Shown piece after piece: positions 8,685 through 17,206 of a DNA stretch of 64,000 nucleotides. The stretch comes from an uncultured Saprospiraceae bacterium (GTDB taxonomy: Bacteria; Bacteroidota; Bacteroidia; Chitinophagales; Saprospiraceae). The stretch covers positions 1-64,000 of the forward strand of contig CALGAW010000035.1 in assembly GCA_937959115.1 (NCBI GenBank), read 5' to 3'. The first letter of the stretch is position 1. Each line of letters starts with the position of its first letter. Under the pieces are notes generated by a model, which worked only from the letters and a program-made list of their open reading frames with translations, searched no databases and had not been told where the DNA came from. The position numbers and the translations under genes are program-made.

Positions 8685-9122
8685 ATGGCAACAACAATTA
8701 AAATTAAAAATTTGAAAGAAGGGTATCAATCTATTATTACAAATGGAAAACATACCATCATCGGAGATGAACCCATTAAAAGTAAGGGAACTGATCTCGG
8801 TCTAATGCCTACAGAATTGTTGCTAGCCGGAATAGGTATGTGCAAAGTGGCAACTGTTCGCTACGTCGCAAGAAAAAAGAACTGGGACATTGGCGAAGTC
8901 AATGCAGAATTCAGTCAGACAGTTGATAGAGGAGATAGGAGAAATTTGAAAACTAGTATTAAGGTCGCCATCCATATCCAAGGAGATATTACCGACGAGC
9001 AACGACAAGAACTTTTAAAGCAAGCAGATAATTGCTACGTCCACAGAATGGTAGAAGGAGACTGGAATATTGAAACTGCAATCGAATTGAATACTAGTAA
9101 GTTAGTCAAGGAAGAAGCTTAA
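8685..9122 (+). CDS. OsmC family peroxiredoxin-like protein
   Basis: 145 residues. The OsmC/Ohr fold is indicated by GLMPTELLLAGIGMCKVATVRYVARKKNWD, here cited in two parts (GLMPTELLLAGIGMC and KVATVRYVARKKNW), with the peroxidatic cysteine in GMC. A second cysteine lies in ADNCYVHRMVEG. Family members reduce organic hydroperoxides in the cytoplasm, but many OsmC-like proteins of this size lack proven activity. Here both cysteines are retained, which favours activity. It lies downstream of the AraC regulator and has its own candidate promoter. Confidence 0.85.
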   Translation: MATTIKIKNLKEGYQSIITNGKHTIIGDEPIKSKGTDLGLMPTELLLAGIGMCKVATVRYVARKKNWDIGEVNAEFSQTVDRGDRRNLKTSIKVAIHIQGDITDEQRQELLKQADNCYVHRMVEGDWNIETAIELNTSKLVKEEA

Positions 9123-9293
9123 TTTTTTTCATATAGTTTTGGGTTTAATAAAGGGGGTCTGAATTCGCCGAACAAAGACCATAAACAGAAGTAGGCATCC
9201 ACAGGATATGCGATAGGGATTCTCATTGAAGTTTCAGAAGAATGAGGTTCTTAGGAGAATTTCTATCGCACCTTCCTATAAAATTTAAAAATT

Positions 9294-10178
9294 ATGAACA
9301 CGATAAAATCATTCGTCTTATTAGGGATTATTAGTTTATTCATCTCTAGCTGTAAGCCAGATGAAGAATTACCAACAACAGCCAATTTACAAATAGATAT
9401 TTCAGGTTTGGAAGATCTTGGTGAAGATTACGCATACGAAGGCTGGCTAATTGTAGATGGTAGTGCCGTGTCTGCGGGTGTTTTTAATGTAGATGCAGCA
9501 GGAAATTTGACAAAGAACTCTTTTGAACTAGATGCTAGCGACGTCGATAATGCCACAGCGTATGTGCTTACTATTGAACCATCTCCTGACAATGATCCAG
9601 GACCAAGTGCAGTGCATCTTGTTGGTGGAGAATTTAATGGTAAATCAGCAAGTGTCACTACTAGTCATGGGTCTGCAATAGGCACAGATTTTACAACATC
9701 TACAGGCAACTATATCTTAGCAACGCCTACTGATGGAGGCTCAAATACAGATGAGTTAAGTGGTGTTTGGTGGTTGAATCCTTCAGATGGTCCTGGACCT
9801 GGACTTGATCTTCCTTCCTTGCCGAATGGTTGGGTATATGAAGGTTGGGCAGTTATTGACGGCGTTCCAGTATCCACAGGTACGTTTACAGATCAAGGAA
9901 GAACAGATGATAATGCCTTGTTCAGTGGAACAGCCGGTGGTCCTCCATTCCCAGGAGAAGACTTTTTAAATAATGCACCTACTGGATTAAATTTCCCGAC
10001 AGATTTGTCTGGTGCTACGGTTGTCATCTCCGTAGAACCGAGTCCAGACAATAGTGCAGCGCCTTTTATTTTGAAGCCATTAGTTGGCTCAGTACCAAGC
10101 AACGCGGTAGACCATACCTTGTACGGAATGGATAATAATGCAATAGCTACCAACCCAACAGGCACGGTATCAAGATAA
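9294..10178 (+). CDS. Lipoprotein with two tandem RskA-C/anti-sigma-like domains
   Basis: 294 residues. The lipoprotein signal MNTIKSFVLLGIISLFISSC puts the lipidated cysteine at residue 20. Two homologous copies follow: YEGWLIVDGSAVSAGVF ... VLTIEPSPDNDPGPSAVHLV (about residues 45-125) and YEGWAVIDGVPVSTGTF ... VVISVEPSPDNSAAPFILKP (about 182-268). The 'YEGW...DG..VS.G.F' plus 'V.VEPS.D' pattern resembles the C-terminal domain of extracytoplasmic anti-sigma factors of the RskA type, but no transmembrane helix or zinc-binding anti-sigma domain is attached. It therefore probably works as a stand-alone surface or periplasmic binding protein. A strong terminator follows. Confidence 0.7.
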   Translation: MNTIKSFVLLGIISLFISSCKPDEELPTTANLQIDISGLEDLGEDYAYEGWLIVDGSAVSAGVFNVDAAGNLTKNSFELDASDVDNATAYVLTIEPSPDNDPGPSAVHLVGGEFNGKSASVTTSHGSAIGTDFTTSTGNYILATPTDGGSNTDELSGVWWLNPSDGPGPGLDLPSLPNGWVYEGWAVIDGVPVSTGTFTDQGRTDDNALFSGTAGGPPFPGEDFLNNAPTGLNFPTDLSGATVVISVEPSPDNSAAPFILKPLVGSVPSNAVDHTLYGMDNNAIATNPTGTVSR

Positions 10179-10201
10179 ATTGAGATTGGTTTTACGATAA
10201 G

Positions 10202-10233
10202 CCCGTTAACATTAATTTGTTAATGGGTTTTTT
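10202..10233 (+). terminator. Strong intrinsic terminator after the lipoprotein gene
   Basis: CCCGTTAAC (10202-10210) pairs with GTTAATGGG (10219-10227), nine pairs with one G-U, followed by T6. Confidence 0.85.
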
Positions 10234-10234
10234 A

Positions 10235-10257
10235 ATTCTCAATGCATAAGGCAGGTT
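10235..10257. repeat. Partial copy of the 168-bp palindromic element
   Basis: ATTCTCAATGCATAAGGCAGGTT matches 5211-5233, the right end of the long palindrome and its flank, at 20 of 23 positions (cited here as ATTCTCAATGCATAA plus GGCAGGTT). It sits directly after the terminator. Only this end is recognisable. Confidence 0.4.
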
Positions 10258-10322
10258 CAATCTAAGAGTCCTATAAAAAAGCTATCTTTAAGTAGAACAT
10301 TTTTGTAAAACAATAGTTACTT

Positions 10323-13172
10323 ATGAAGCCTTTTTTACATTCTTTATTCTCGACGATTATTGGAATATTTCTTTACACAACTGCTCTTGCAAATACAGTT
10401 TGGGTCGCCAATCATGGTGCAATTCCAAATGATGGAATTGATGATACACAAGCAATTATTAGCGCTATCGCTGCTTGCAGTAAACAAGGAGCAACATTAA
10501 ACTTCGAAGCAGGGAACTATAATGTTTCTGGGTCAATAACAAATGATCAAGGGGGAGGCGGAAATATATTTGCCTTTACAGCCTACAATAATCTTTTAAT
10601 TAAAGGCATCAACACAAGACTAGTTGGTGAAAACTGGGCATCAGTATTCCGCTTCACTAGATGTAACAACATCACAGTTGACGGTTTCAAGATCGATTGG
10701 AAAATAAATTTTCTGCCCTTTACTCCAGGGAAAGTAATGGCAGTTAATGGAAACTACTTTGATTTGAAGATTCACCCTCCATACAACTTCAAACCAGGGT
10801 TAAGAGCTGAAGTGTACGCTGATTATGACTCTCTCAAAACGCGCTATTTGGAAGGTGGCAACCGATATCGTGAAACCGTATCCACACCAGCTTGTACTAG
10901 TCCTTCCCCTGGAGTGATGCGGTGTTACTCCACTAAAATCAATCAGGTCACGGTTGGAAACCATGCAATTGTACAACATGCTAAACATGCTGGAAATGGG
11001 TTTGTCCTAGCAGATTGTAATCAAGTCTTATTGAAAAACATAACGATTTATTCTGTTCCTGGTTTGGCGGTTGCATTGTCTTCCTCAACGGATGTAGCAC
11101 TAGAGGATTTTCATGTTGAACCCAAAACCAATATTGATAACTGGTGGCTGTCTTCCGCTGCAGGCGCTACAAACTACTCGAATCCAAGAGGCGTTATCCG
11201 CTTTTCTAACGTGACACTTCAAGGAATGGGAGATGACGGTGCAAATTTGCACAGTAGACTCATGCGCATTGCGGAAGTGGTGAATACAAGTACCATAAAA
11301 GTAGTAGATCACTGGTTGGGAAATGTGATGCCCAATTTGCTTGTTCCTAGGACGGGCGATGTACTGAAATTTGGTCTTGCAAACACACCGTTTGCCTATT
11401 TTACAAGCCATACGGTAACAAATGCCTACAATGATCCTTCAGGATTTACGTTCATAGAATTTAGCTCAAACACTTCAGATCTATCTGTTGGAGATATTGT
11501 CAGCAACATCACCGCTCTTCCTAGTGAAGCCATTTTTGAGAATTGTGTTGTTGGGAGAAACAGAGGGCGTGCTTTTCTGATTTCAAGCGACAATGTCACC
11601 ATCGAAAACTGTACACTGGAGGATATTTCAGGGCCTGCGATACTTGCACACGCAGAAGCTGATTTCTTTATGGATGCAAAGCCTCCTGAAAACTTAATCA
11701 TTAGGAACAACACCATTAAAAATTGCAATTTTGGATCACCTGGTGGAGAAGGAATGATTGAAATAGCTGTTCGGAATGGGAATAATATACTTGGGGCTAG
11801 CGGGTTGATAAACAATATAAGAATCGAAGGAAATTCATTTGAAAATGACCAGAATGTTAACGGAATTTTTGTTGGATCATCCAACAACGTGTATCTCAAC
11901 AACAATACTTTTGATAATCAAATCACCGATCGGGTAATCTATGAGAATACTGGCTGTTCTGTTTCCGTGAATGAATGGCATCCAACGAACTCTGCTCCTT
12001 TTTCTGGGACACTGCAAGCGCTACCTGGAAGAATACAAGCTGAAGATTATGACATCGGTGGAGAAACGATTGCTTATCATGATCGGTCACCAAACAGGAG
12101 TACGGTGTATCGGAACGACCAAGTTGAACTTCGGCAGGTAGGTAGTAATATTCTGATAAAATCAACATCCTGCAGAGAGTGGACAAAGTATAGTGTTTCA
12201 GTTGCTCAGTCAGGGTTATATGATTTGGAGTTTCACATGATTCCCTTTACGACATCTGGGAAGTTTAAGCTGATTGTCAATGAAGCAGATACCTTGGGTG
12301 ATATTTTAATTCCTACAACAAACGGGGTAGGAAATCCCTCAACCGTTACGATTCCAAATGTATTTTTAAACTCCTCGGTTCAGTCACTACGGTTTTTCGT
12401 AGTCAGCGGCGGCTTTAATTTTGATTATGTTGATGTAAATCTGGTGCAATCCTGTATCGATGTTAACCTTTCGGTTGCCTTGGAGGGAGCATATGACCTT
12501 TCTTCCGGTTTACAGAGCAACCAGTTGAATCAGTTTGGATTGTTGCCAGGGCAAGTCCCTTTAAGTCCTGTTGGTGTACCCACACCAGTTGGTCAGCCTT
12601 ATGCAACAGCTCCTTGGAATTATCAAGGAACCGAGGGCCAGTATTTTGGGGCGGCGGCTTATCCCTCAGAAGTGGTTGATTGGGTGCTGGTAGGTTTTCG
12701 GTCGAGCATCAATAAAACTGATGAGTTCTTACGGTTGGCTGGTTTGTTGTATCGAGATGGGTCTGTGGAGCTGGTGAGTGGTTGCCCGTTGCCTGTTGGT
12801 TCGTTGGCTGAGGCTTATGTTGTGATTGAGCACCGGAATCATATGGCAGTCTTATCTCCAGTGCCCGTTCCCGTAACCAGTGATGTGATGACTTATGATT
12901 TTCGATTACAAGATTCTTGGAAGTCATCGACTAGTAGCGGACAAACTGTAGTAGCGCAAGGCGTGTGGGCTATGATTGCTGGGGACTGTGAGCAGTTATT
13001 GGATATTAATGGGTGGGACATCAACGGATCAGACAAAATCATTTTTAATACTGAAAACGGTCTGTTTTCTCAATATCTGAAGGCTGATTTCAATTTGGAT
13101 GGTACGACGGATGGCGCGGATAAAATCTTATGGGATGTGAATAATGGCTTGTATTCTCAGATCCCTAGGTAA
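10323..13172 (+). CDS. Secreted right-handed beta-helix glycanase (GH110-like) with CBM6/35-like domain and shared C-terminal module
   Basis: 949 residues. Signal peptide: residues 1-23. Residues ~25-555 are a parallel beta-helix. It opens with the pectate-lyase-like VWVANHGAIPNDGIDDTQAI; its middle (LKNITIYSVPGLAVAL ... VIRFSNVTLQGMGDDGANLH) resembles GH110 alpha-1,3-galactosidases, where the Asp pair in 'GMGDD..N.H' lies in the active-site region. Residues ~565-710 resemble a CBM6/CBM35 sugar-binding domain (GRIQAEDYDIGGETIAYHD ... FNFDYVDVNLV). Residues 714-949 are a module shared with the next two genes, ending in dockerin-like DINGSDKI and DFNLDGTTDGADKILWDVNNG. There is no classic T9SS sorting domain. 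GH110 is a best guess; substrate unproven. The C-terminal module is G-rich compared with the A-rich 5' part. Confidence 0.7.
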   Translation: MKPFLHSLFSTIIGIFLYTTALANTVWVANHGAIPNDGIDDTQAIISAIAACSKQGATLNFEAGNYNVSGSITNDQGGGGNIFAFTAYNNLLIKGINTRLVGENWASVFRFTRCNNITVDGFKIDWKINFLPFTPGKVMAVNGNYFDLKIHPPYNFKPGLRAEVYADYDSLKTRYLEGGNRYRETVSTPACTSPSPGVMRCYSTKINQVTVGNHAIVQHAKHAGNGFVLADCNQVLLKNITIYSVPGLAVALSSSTDVALEDFHVEPKTNIDNWWLSSAAGATNYSNPRGVIRFSNVTLQGMGDDGANLHSRLMRIAEVVNTSTIKVVDHWLGNVMPNLLVPRTGDVLKFGLANTPFAYFTSHTVTNAYNDPSGFTFIEFSSNTSDLSVGDIVSNITALPSEAIFENCVVGRNRGRAFLISSDNVTIENCTLEDISGPAILAHAEADFFMDAKPPENLIIRNNTIKNCNFGSPGGEGMIEIAVRNGNNILGASGLINNIRIEGNSFENDQNVNGIFVGSSNNVYLNNNTFDNQITDRVIYENTGCSVSVNEWHPTNSAPFSGTLQALPGRIQAEDYDIGGETIAYHDRSPNRSTVYRNDQVELRQVGSNILIKSTSCREWTKYSVSVAQSGLYDLEFHMIPFTTSGKFKLIVNEADTLGDILIPTTNGVGNPSTVTIPNVFLNSSVQSLRFFVVSGGFNFDYVDVNLVQSCIDVNLSVALEGAYDLSSGLQSNQLNQFGLLPGQVPLSPVGVPTPVGQPYATAPWNYQGTEGQYFGAAAYPSEVVDWVLVGFRSSINKTDEFLRLAGLLYRDGSVELVSGCPLPVGSLAEAYVVIEHRNHMAVLSPVPVPVTSDVMTYDFRLQDSWKSSTSSGQTVVAQGVWAMIAGDCEQLLDINGWDINGSDKIIFNTENGLFSQYLKADFNLDGTTDGADKILWDVNNGLYSQIPR
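12462..13172 (+). other. Shared C-terminal module, copy 1
   Basis: Encodes residues 714-949 of the GH110-like protein. Landmarks common to the three copies: (W/A)LEG.(Y/F) near the start, GLLPGQ.P and GQPYA.APWNY in copies 1 and 2, VDWV.(V/L), DG..EL or DGQ, HRNH(L/M).(V/A)LS, YDFR, G.W....GD, and two Asp/Asn-rich loops like dockerin calcium loops separated by 'NG.F..Y'. I recall similar 'VDWV.VELR ... HRNHLGVM' endings on other Bacteroidota secreted proteins; no function known to me. Confidence 0.65.
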
Positions 13173-13319
13173 AGCTAATTAATCGAAAAAATTCATTTTT
13201 TACTTTAGTTAGCGTTTAGATAAAGTGCCGAACATATTCAACTCAACGAGTTGCTAATCGTTTTTTCCCATTAGAATAATTCCATAAAAAAGATTATTTT
13301 TATTAACAAGCAATTCGCA

Positions 13320-16300
13320 ATGACTAAGACAAAACGAACTACCCTGCTAGGGATCCTCTTTCTATTTACTGTACTCAGTATCAACACGCTTCATGCTCAA
13401 GTGATCCCCAATCAGGGAAGTTGGCAACCAGTTGGGAATACTACATTAACAGAAGTGTTTTCAGATGCGAACAACACAGATGGTGCAATGGATGGTGCAA
13501 TCTATGTAGATGGCAAGTCCGCTGCGACAGGCCAAGGAGCAACCTTTACCTTCAATGGTCAGATGACAGCAAGTGAGAACTTCAGTTTAAGCACCTACGT
13601 CTACAATGTGAATTCCTCGTATGTCAAGTTTAGAACTGAACTGTACAACGCAACGAACAACAGTGTGCTTGATTGGGAGGAAAACTTGATTGGGGGTGGA
13701 AATACAACACCTCTTTTGATTAATTTGTCTTATACTACAGGAACCACAGATGTTGGAGATGTACTCCAGCTTAGATATATCCGAACAGATGACGGAAATA
13801 CGGCTAGGAATCTTGCTATTGATAATGCTAAGTTAAACGGAGTTTTTCTTCCAGGATTAACAAACCAACCACCACCTACTCCCCCTTGTCCGATCACCGT
13901 TACACCAGATATTCCATTAGTCGCCTCTAATGCAACGCTCGAAGCCCAGGTTGATCAGATTTACAACAAATATTCCGATTATTATCTAGGAACTAATCCA
14001 CCTTCTGCAGGAGATCTTACTTCCGCTACCAATGCATACAACAACCTGAATATTAGTGTTTCTGGTACAACCATTTCAGGCAACCAACTCTCGAATTTTA
14101 ATGGCACTCCGTTTCTTAGAACGTTTGCTAGATACCTCAAATTCAATCCAAACAATGCATCAGTCAAGCAAATGGCTCAACGGACGATCTGGCTAGTTTC
14201 CAAGCAATTTTGTGATGGAACATTGACAAAAGATCGTACAATGTATGCGTATCGAAATTTTGCACGACCAGCTATTTTCCTAAAGGATGTTCTTAATGCA
14301 ACTCAAAAAGGATTGTTTGAATATACCTTGTACAAGCATGCAGATGACTTAAAAGTGTTTTGGGCACCAGATTATATTGCATACCAAGTAGTAAATGACG
14401 CAATAGATACAGATGAAATCTACAACCTATCAGATGTTTTGATGGCATATGCTGTATGGCAAGATACACCTGAAAAAAGGTTACAATACATGAAAGGGTT
14501 CCAGCGCTATCTTGAGCGTTTCTTTTCCTATTCAAATGGAACAACCAATGGAATTAAAAGAGATGGGTCTGGGTTTCATCACTGGACAGCTTACGATCAA
14601 TACATGTATGCTTATAATACAGCGATGGTTGATATTGATTGCTTGTCAGATACCGACTTTCAAGTGGGACAAGCACACTACCTTATATTCAGAGATGCTG
14701 TGATGGCTCATTTGATAAAAACCAATGATGACGATTATAGAGCATTGTCTGTTTGTGGAAGAGTACCTCAAGGACGTAAAAACAATCAGAGCCAAGCCAA
14801 TCTAAAACGAATGATATTGACTGGAGGGAAGATACTAAACCTAACTACAGGTGATCCTGTGCTTGCAGGATTGTATAACCGTCGCTATGGTGTAGATCCA
14901 GCCTTCAATTATTCAACAATCGGTTCGTTTGAAGAAGGGTTTTATCAGTTTAATCATGCTCATTTATCAATTTTCCGAAAAGACGATTGGGTAGTTACAA
15001 ACAAAGGACTTTCTGATAACATGTGGGGTACCGAAACCTACACTTCTTCCAATAGATATGGACGCTATCAAAGCTATGGTGCGCTTGAAATCATGTATCC
15101 GGGTAATTTGCTCACTGGGAATGGGTTTGACCTGAATACTTGGGACTGGAATTTCCAACCTGGTACTACTAGTATCCTCCTTTCCTTTCAGGAGTTACAT
15201 ACTGAACGAGGAAGAATTGACGAACTCCAGCAAAAGCGATTCGCTGGAGCGCTTGCTTTTCAAAATCAAGGAAGCTCATGGCTAAATAACAATAAAGGGA
15301 ATTTCGGGATGTTTGCCATGGATTTTCAGCAACTAGAAGGACAGGGCTTTGGTACCGTTCACGGACCAGATCAACATAACAATACGTTTACGTTTAAAAA
15401 ATCTTCCTTTTACTTTGATGATTTAATCGTTTGCCTTGGCTCGGGGATTTCGAATGATGATACGAATAGCCCAACAATTACCTCCTTGTATCAACGTCGT
15501 TACAGCAGTGGCTCTGAGGTGTTGGTTAATAATACACCATATACTAATACTGGAACATCAACCATTAGTGGCAGCGTTAATAATTGGGTGCTTAGTAATT
15601 TTGGAACAGGCTTTTATTTGCTGAATGGCTCCTATAATGTGAAGATAAAAAAATCGGCACAACAAACGCCTAATCACAATCAGATAAATCCCGCAGATGC
15701 CTCTAATAATCCAACGGCCACCTACTGTGTTGGTTATTTGGATCACGGAACTGCACCCTCGGGAAAAACGTATGAATACATCATTAAACCGTCTGCTAGT
15801 GCTGCAGATATGCAGTCCTTAGACGCAGACGTTCAAAATGGTCAAAAGCCATATACCGTTCATCAGCAAAACGCAGTGGCTCATATTGTCGAGCAATCTG
15901 GTACGAATCTATGGGGATATTCCTTTTTTACGAATGCTTCGAATCTTACCTACTCAGAAGTAAAATCAGTGAATAATCCTTGCTTGCTGATGCACCAACT
16001 GGACACGAATACAGACGAATTACGCTTATCTATCAATTATCCTGATATCGGTTTTCAATCACGGTCGTATGCACCAGGGATTCCTAGGACGGTGCAGGTA
16101 ACGCTGTGGGGTGAGTGGCAGTTGGCGCAGACGTATTCAAATGTGACAATCGTTTCCTCGAATCCAACCTCAACTGTGGTGAGCTTTTATTTAAAAGATG
16201 GACTTACAACGGAAATCTTATTGACCAAAGGACTCCCAGAGACAACACTAGATGTGCGGGTATGGCTAGAAGGTGTTTATGATGCTACGACTGGAGATAT

Positions 16301-16961
16301 GTCAAAGTCAAATCTACAAACAATGGGGCTACTCCCAGGACAGACGCCTGTGAATCCCTTGTACTTTGCTACGCCAGCTGGTCAGCCTTATGCTGTGGCT
16401 CCTTGGAATTACCTTGGGGCTGAGGGTGCTTCTTGGAGTGATGCCGATTATCCTTCAAACGTAGTTGATTGGGTCTACGTTTCGCTTAGGAAGACACCAC
16501 TTAAGACGGATGAATATTTTCAGGGGGTGGCCCTTCTGCTGAGGGATGGTAGCTTGGAACTAATTACCCCCTTAAGGAAGGATTTGGCGGTTATTGATCA
16601 ATCCTATGTGCTTGTGGCGCATCGCAATCATCTAAAGGTACTGAGTGCGGTGCCGGCTTTGCTTGATCCTGTTCAAGGAAAGCTAGTATATGATTTTACC
16701 ACTCAAAACGGATATACTGGAGGCGGTGGATTTGGGCAGAAGGAACTAAGTACTGGTGTCTGGGGGCTGTATTCAGGAGATATCTTTCAGAGTGCAGGCA
16801 GTGGAGACATTAACAGTAATGATCGAATAGAGTGGTCTGCTGAAAACGGACGTTTTGGCTTGTACTCGAATTCTGATTTGGATTTAGAAGGGGATGTCAA
16901 TGCCCAGGACCATATTCTTTGGTTTTATAACAATGGAATTTTTAGTACGGTGCAGGATTAG
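13320..16961 (+). CDS. Secreted PL8-like polysaccharide lyase (chondroitin/hyaluronan lyase family) with shared C-terminal module
   Basis: 1213 residues with a signal peptide (cleavage near LHAQ, residue 26). Residues ~30-180 look like a beta-sandwich carbohydrate-binding domain. Residues ~200-570 are a helical toroid with DGSGFHHWTAYDQYMYAYN (His420 is the likely catalytic His region). Residues ~575-800 are the beta-sandwich part with NRYGRYQSYGALEIMY (578 onward) and GFDLNTWDWNFQPGTTS, the 'W.W...PGTT' signature of chondroitin AC/ABC and hyaluronate lyases (PL8). Such enzymes cleave glycosaminoglycans by beta-elimination. Residues 977-1213 are the module shared with both neighbours, with the dockerin-like ending DLDLEGDVNAQDHILWFYNNG. 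No T9SS sorting domain. Sulfation preference cannot be read from sequence. Confidence 0.78.
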   Translation: MTKTKRTTLLGILFLFTVLSINTLHAQVIPNQGSWQPVGNTTLTEVFSDANNTDGAMDGAIYVDGKSAATGQGATFTFNGQMTASENFSLSTYVYNVNSSYVKFRTELYNATNNSVLDWEENLIGGGNTTPLLINLSYTTGTTDVGDVLQLRYIRTDDGNTARNLAIDNAKLNGVFLPGLTNQPPPTPPCPITVTPDIPLVASNATLEAQVDQIYNKYSDYYLGTNPPSAGDLTSATNAYNNLNISVSGTTISGNQLSNFNGTPFLRTFARYLKFNPNNASVKQMAQRTIWLVSKQFCDGTLTKDRTMYAYRNFARPAIFLKDVLNATQKGLFEYTLYKHADDLKVFWAPDYIAYQVVNDAIDTDEIYNLSDVLMAYAVWQDTPEKRLQYMKGFQRYLERFFSYSNGTTNGIKRDGSGFHHWTAYDQYMYAYNTAMVDIDCLSDTDFQVGQAHYLIFRDAVMAHLIKTNDDDYRALSVCGRVPQGRKNNQSQANLKRMILTGGKILNLTTGDPVLAGLYNRRYGVDPAFNYSTIGSFEEGFYQFNHAHLSIFRKDDWVVTNKGLSDNMWGTETYTSSNRYGRYQSYGALEIMYPGNLLTGNGFDLNTWDWNFQPGTTSILLSFQELHTERGRIDELQQKRFAGALAFQNQGSSWLNNNKGNFGMFAMDFQQLEGQGFGTVHGPDQHNNTFTFKKSSFYFDDLIVCLGSGISNDDTNSPTITSLYQRRYSSGSEVLVNNTPYTNTGTSTISGSVNNWVLSNFGTGFYLLNGSYNVKIKKSAQQTPNHNQINPADASNNPTATYCVGYLDHGTAPSGKTYEYIIKPSASAADMQSLDADVQNGQKPYTVHQQNAVAHIVEQSGTNLWGYSFFTNASNLTYSEVKSVNNPCLLMHQLDTNTDELRLSINYPDIGFQSRSYAPGIPRTVQVTLWGEWQLAQTYSNVTIVSSNPTSTVVSFYLKDGLTTEILLTKGLPETTLDVRVWLEGVYDATTGDMSKSNLQTMGLLPGQTPVNPLYFATPAGQPYAVAPWNYLGAEGASWSDADYPSNVVDWVYVSLRKTPLKTDEYFQGVALLLRDGSLELITPLRKDLAVIDQSYVLVAHRNHLKVLSAVPALLDPVQGKLVYDFTTQNGYTGGGGFGQKELSTGVWGLYSGDIFQSAGSGDINSNDRIEWSAENGRFGLYSNSDLDLEGDVNAQDHILWFYNNGIFSTVQD
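16248..16961 (+). other. Shared C-terminal module, copy 2
   Basis: Encodes residues 977-1213 of the PL8-like lyase. It is closest to copy 1: both have GLLPGQ(V/T)P, TP.GQPYA.APWNY.G.EG and NVVDWVYVSLR/EVVDWVLVGFR. The dockerin-like loops read DINSNDRIEW and DLDLEGDVNAQDHILWFYNNG. Confidence 0.65.
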
Positions 16962-17206
16962 TCTGCAACATAATCTGATGATTAACAAATAATAATAATA
17001 AAGTTTATTCTATCTGAATAGATGACAAATGGTAATAAATACTTATTTTAGGTTAACCAACCGCGAAACATAAGAATTACACTGCTAATTCAATATTAAT
17101 GTTTAATTGCTTACAGTCCTTAAAATAGAAATCGCTCATTTGTAATTGTAAAAACGTAGAACGAATTAAACATTAATAATTACATAAATCCTTTATCATT
17201 CAAATT

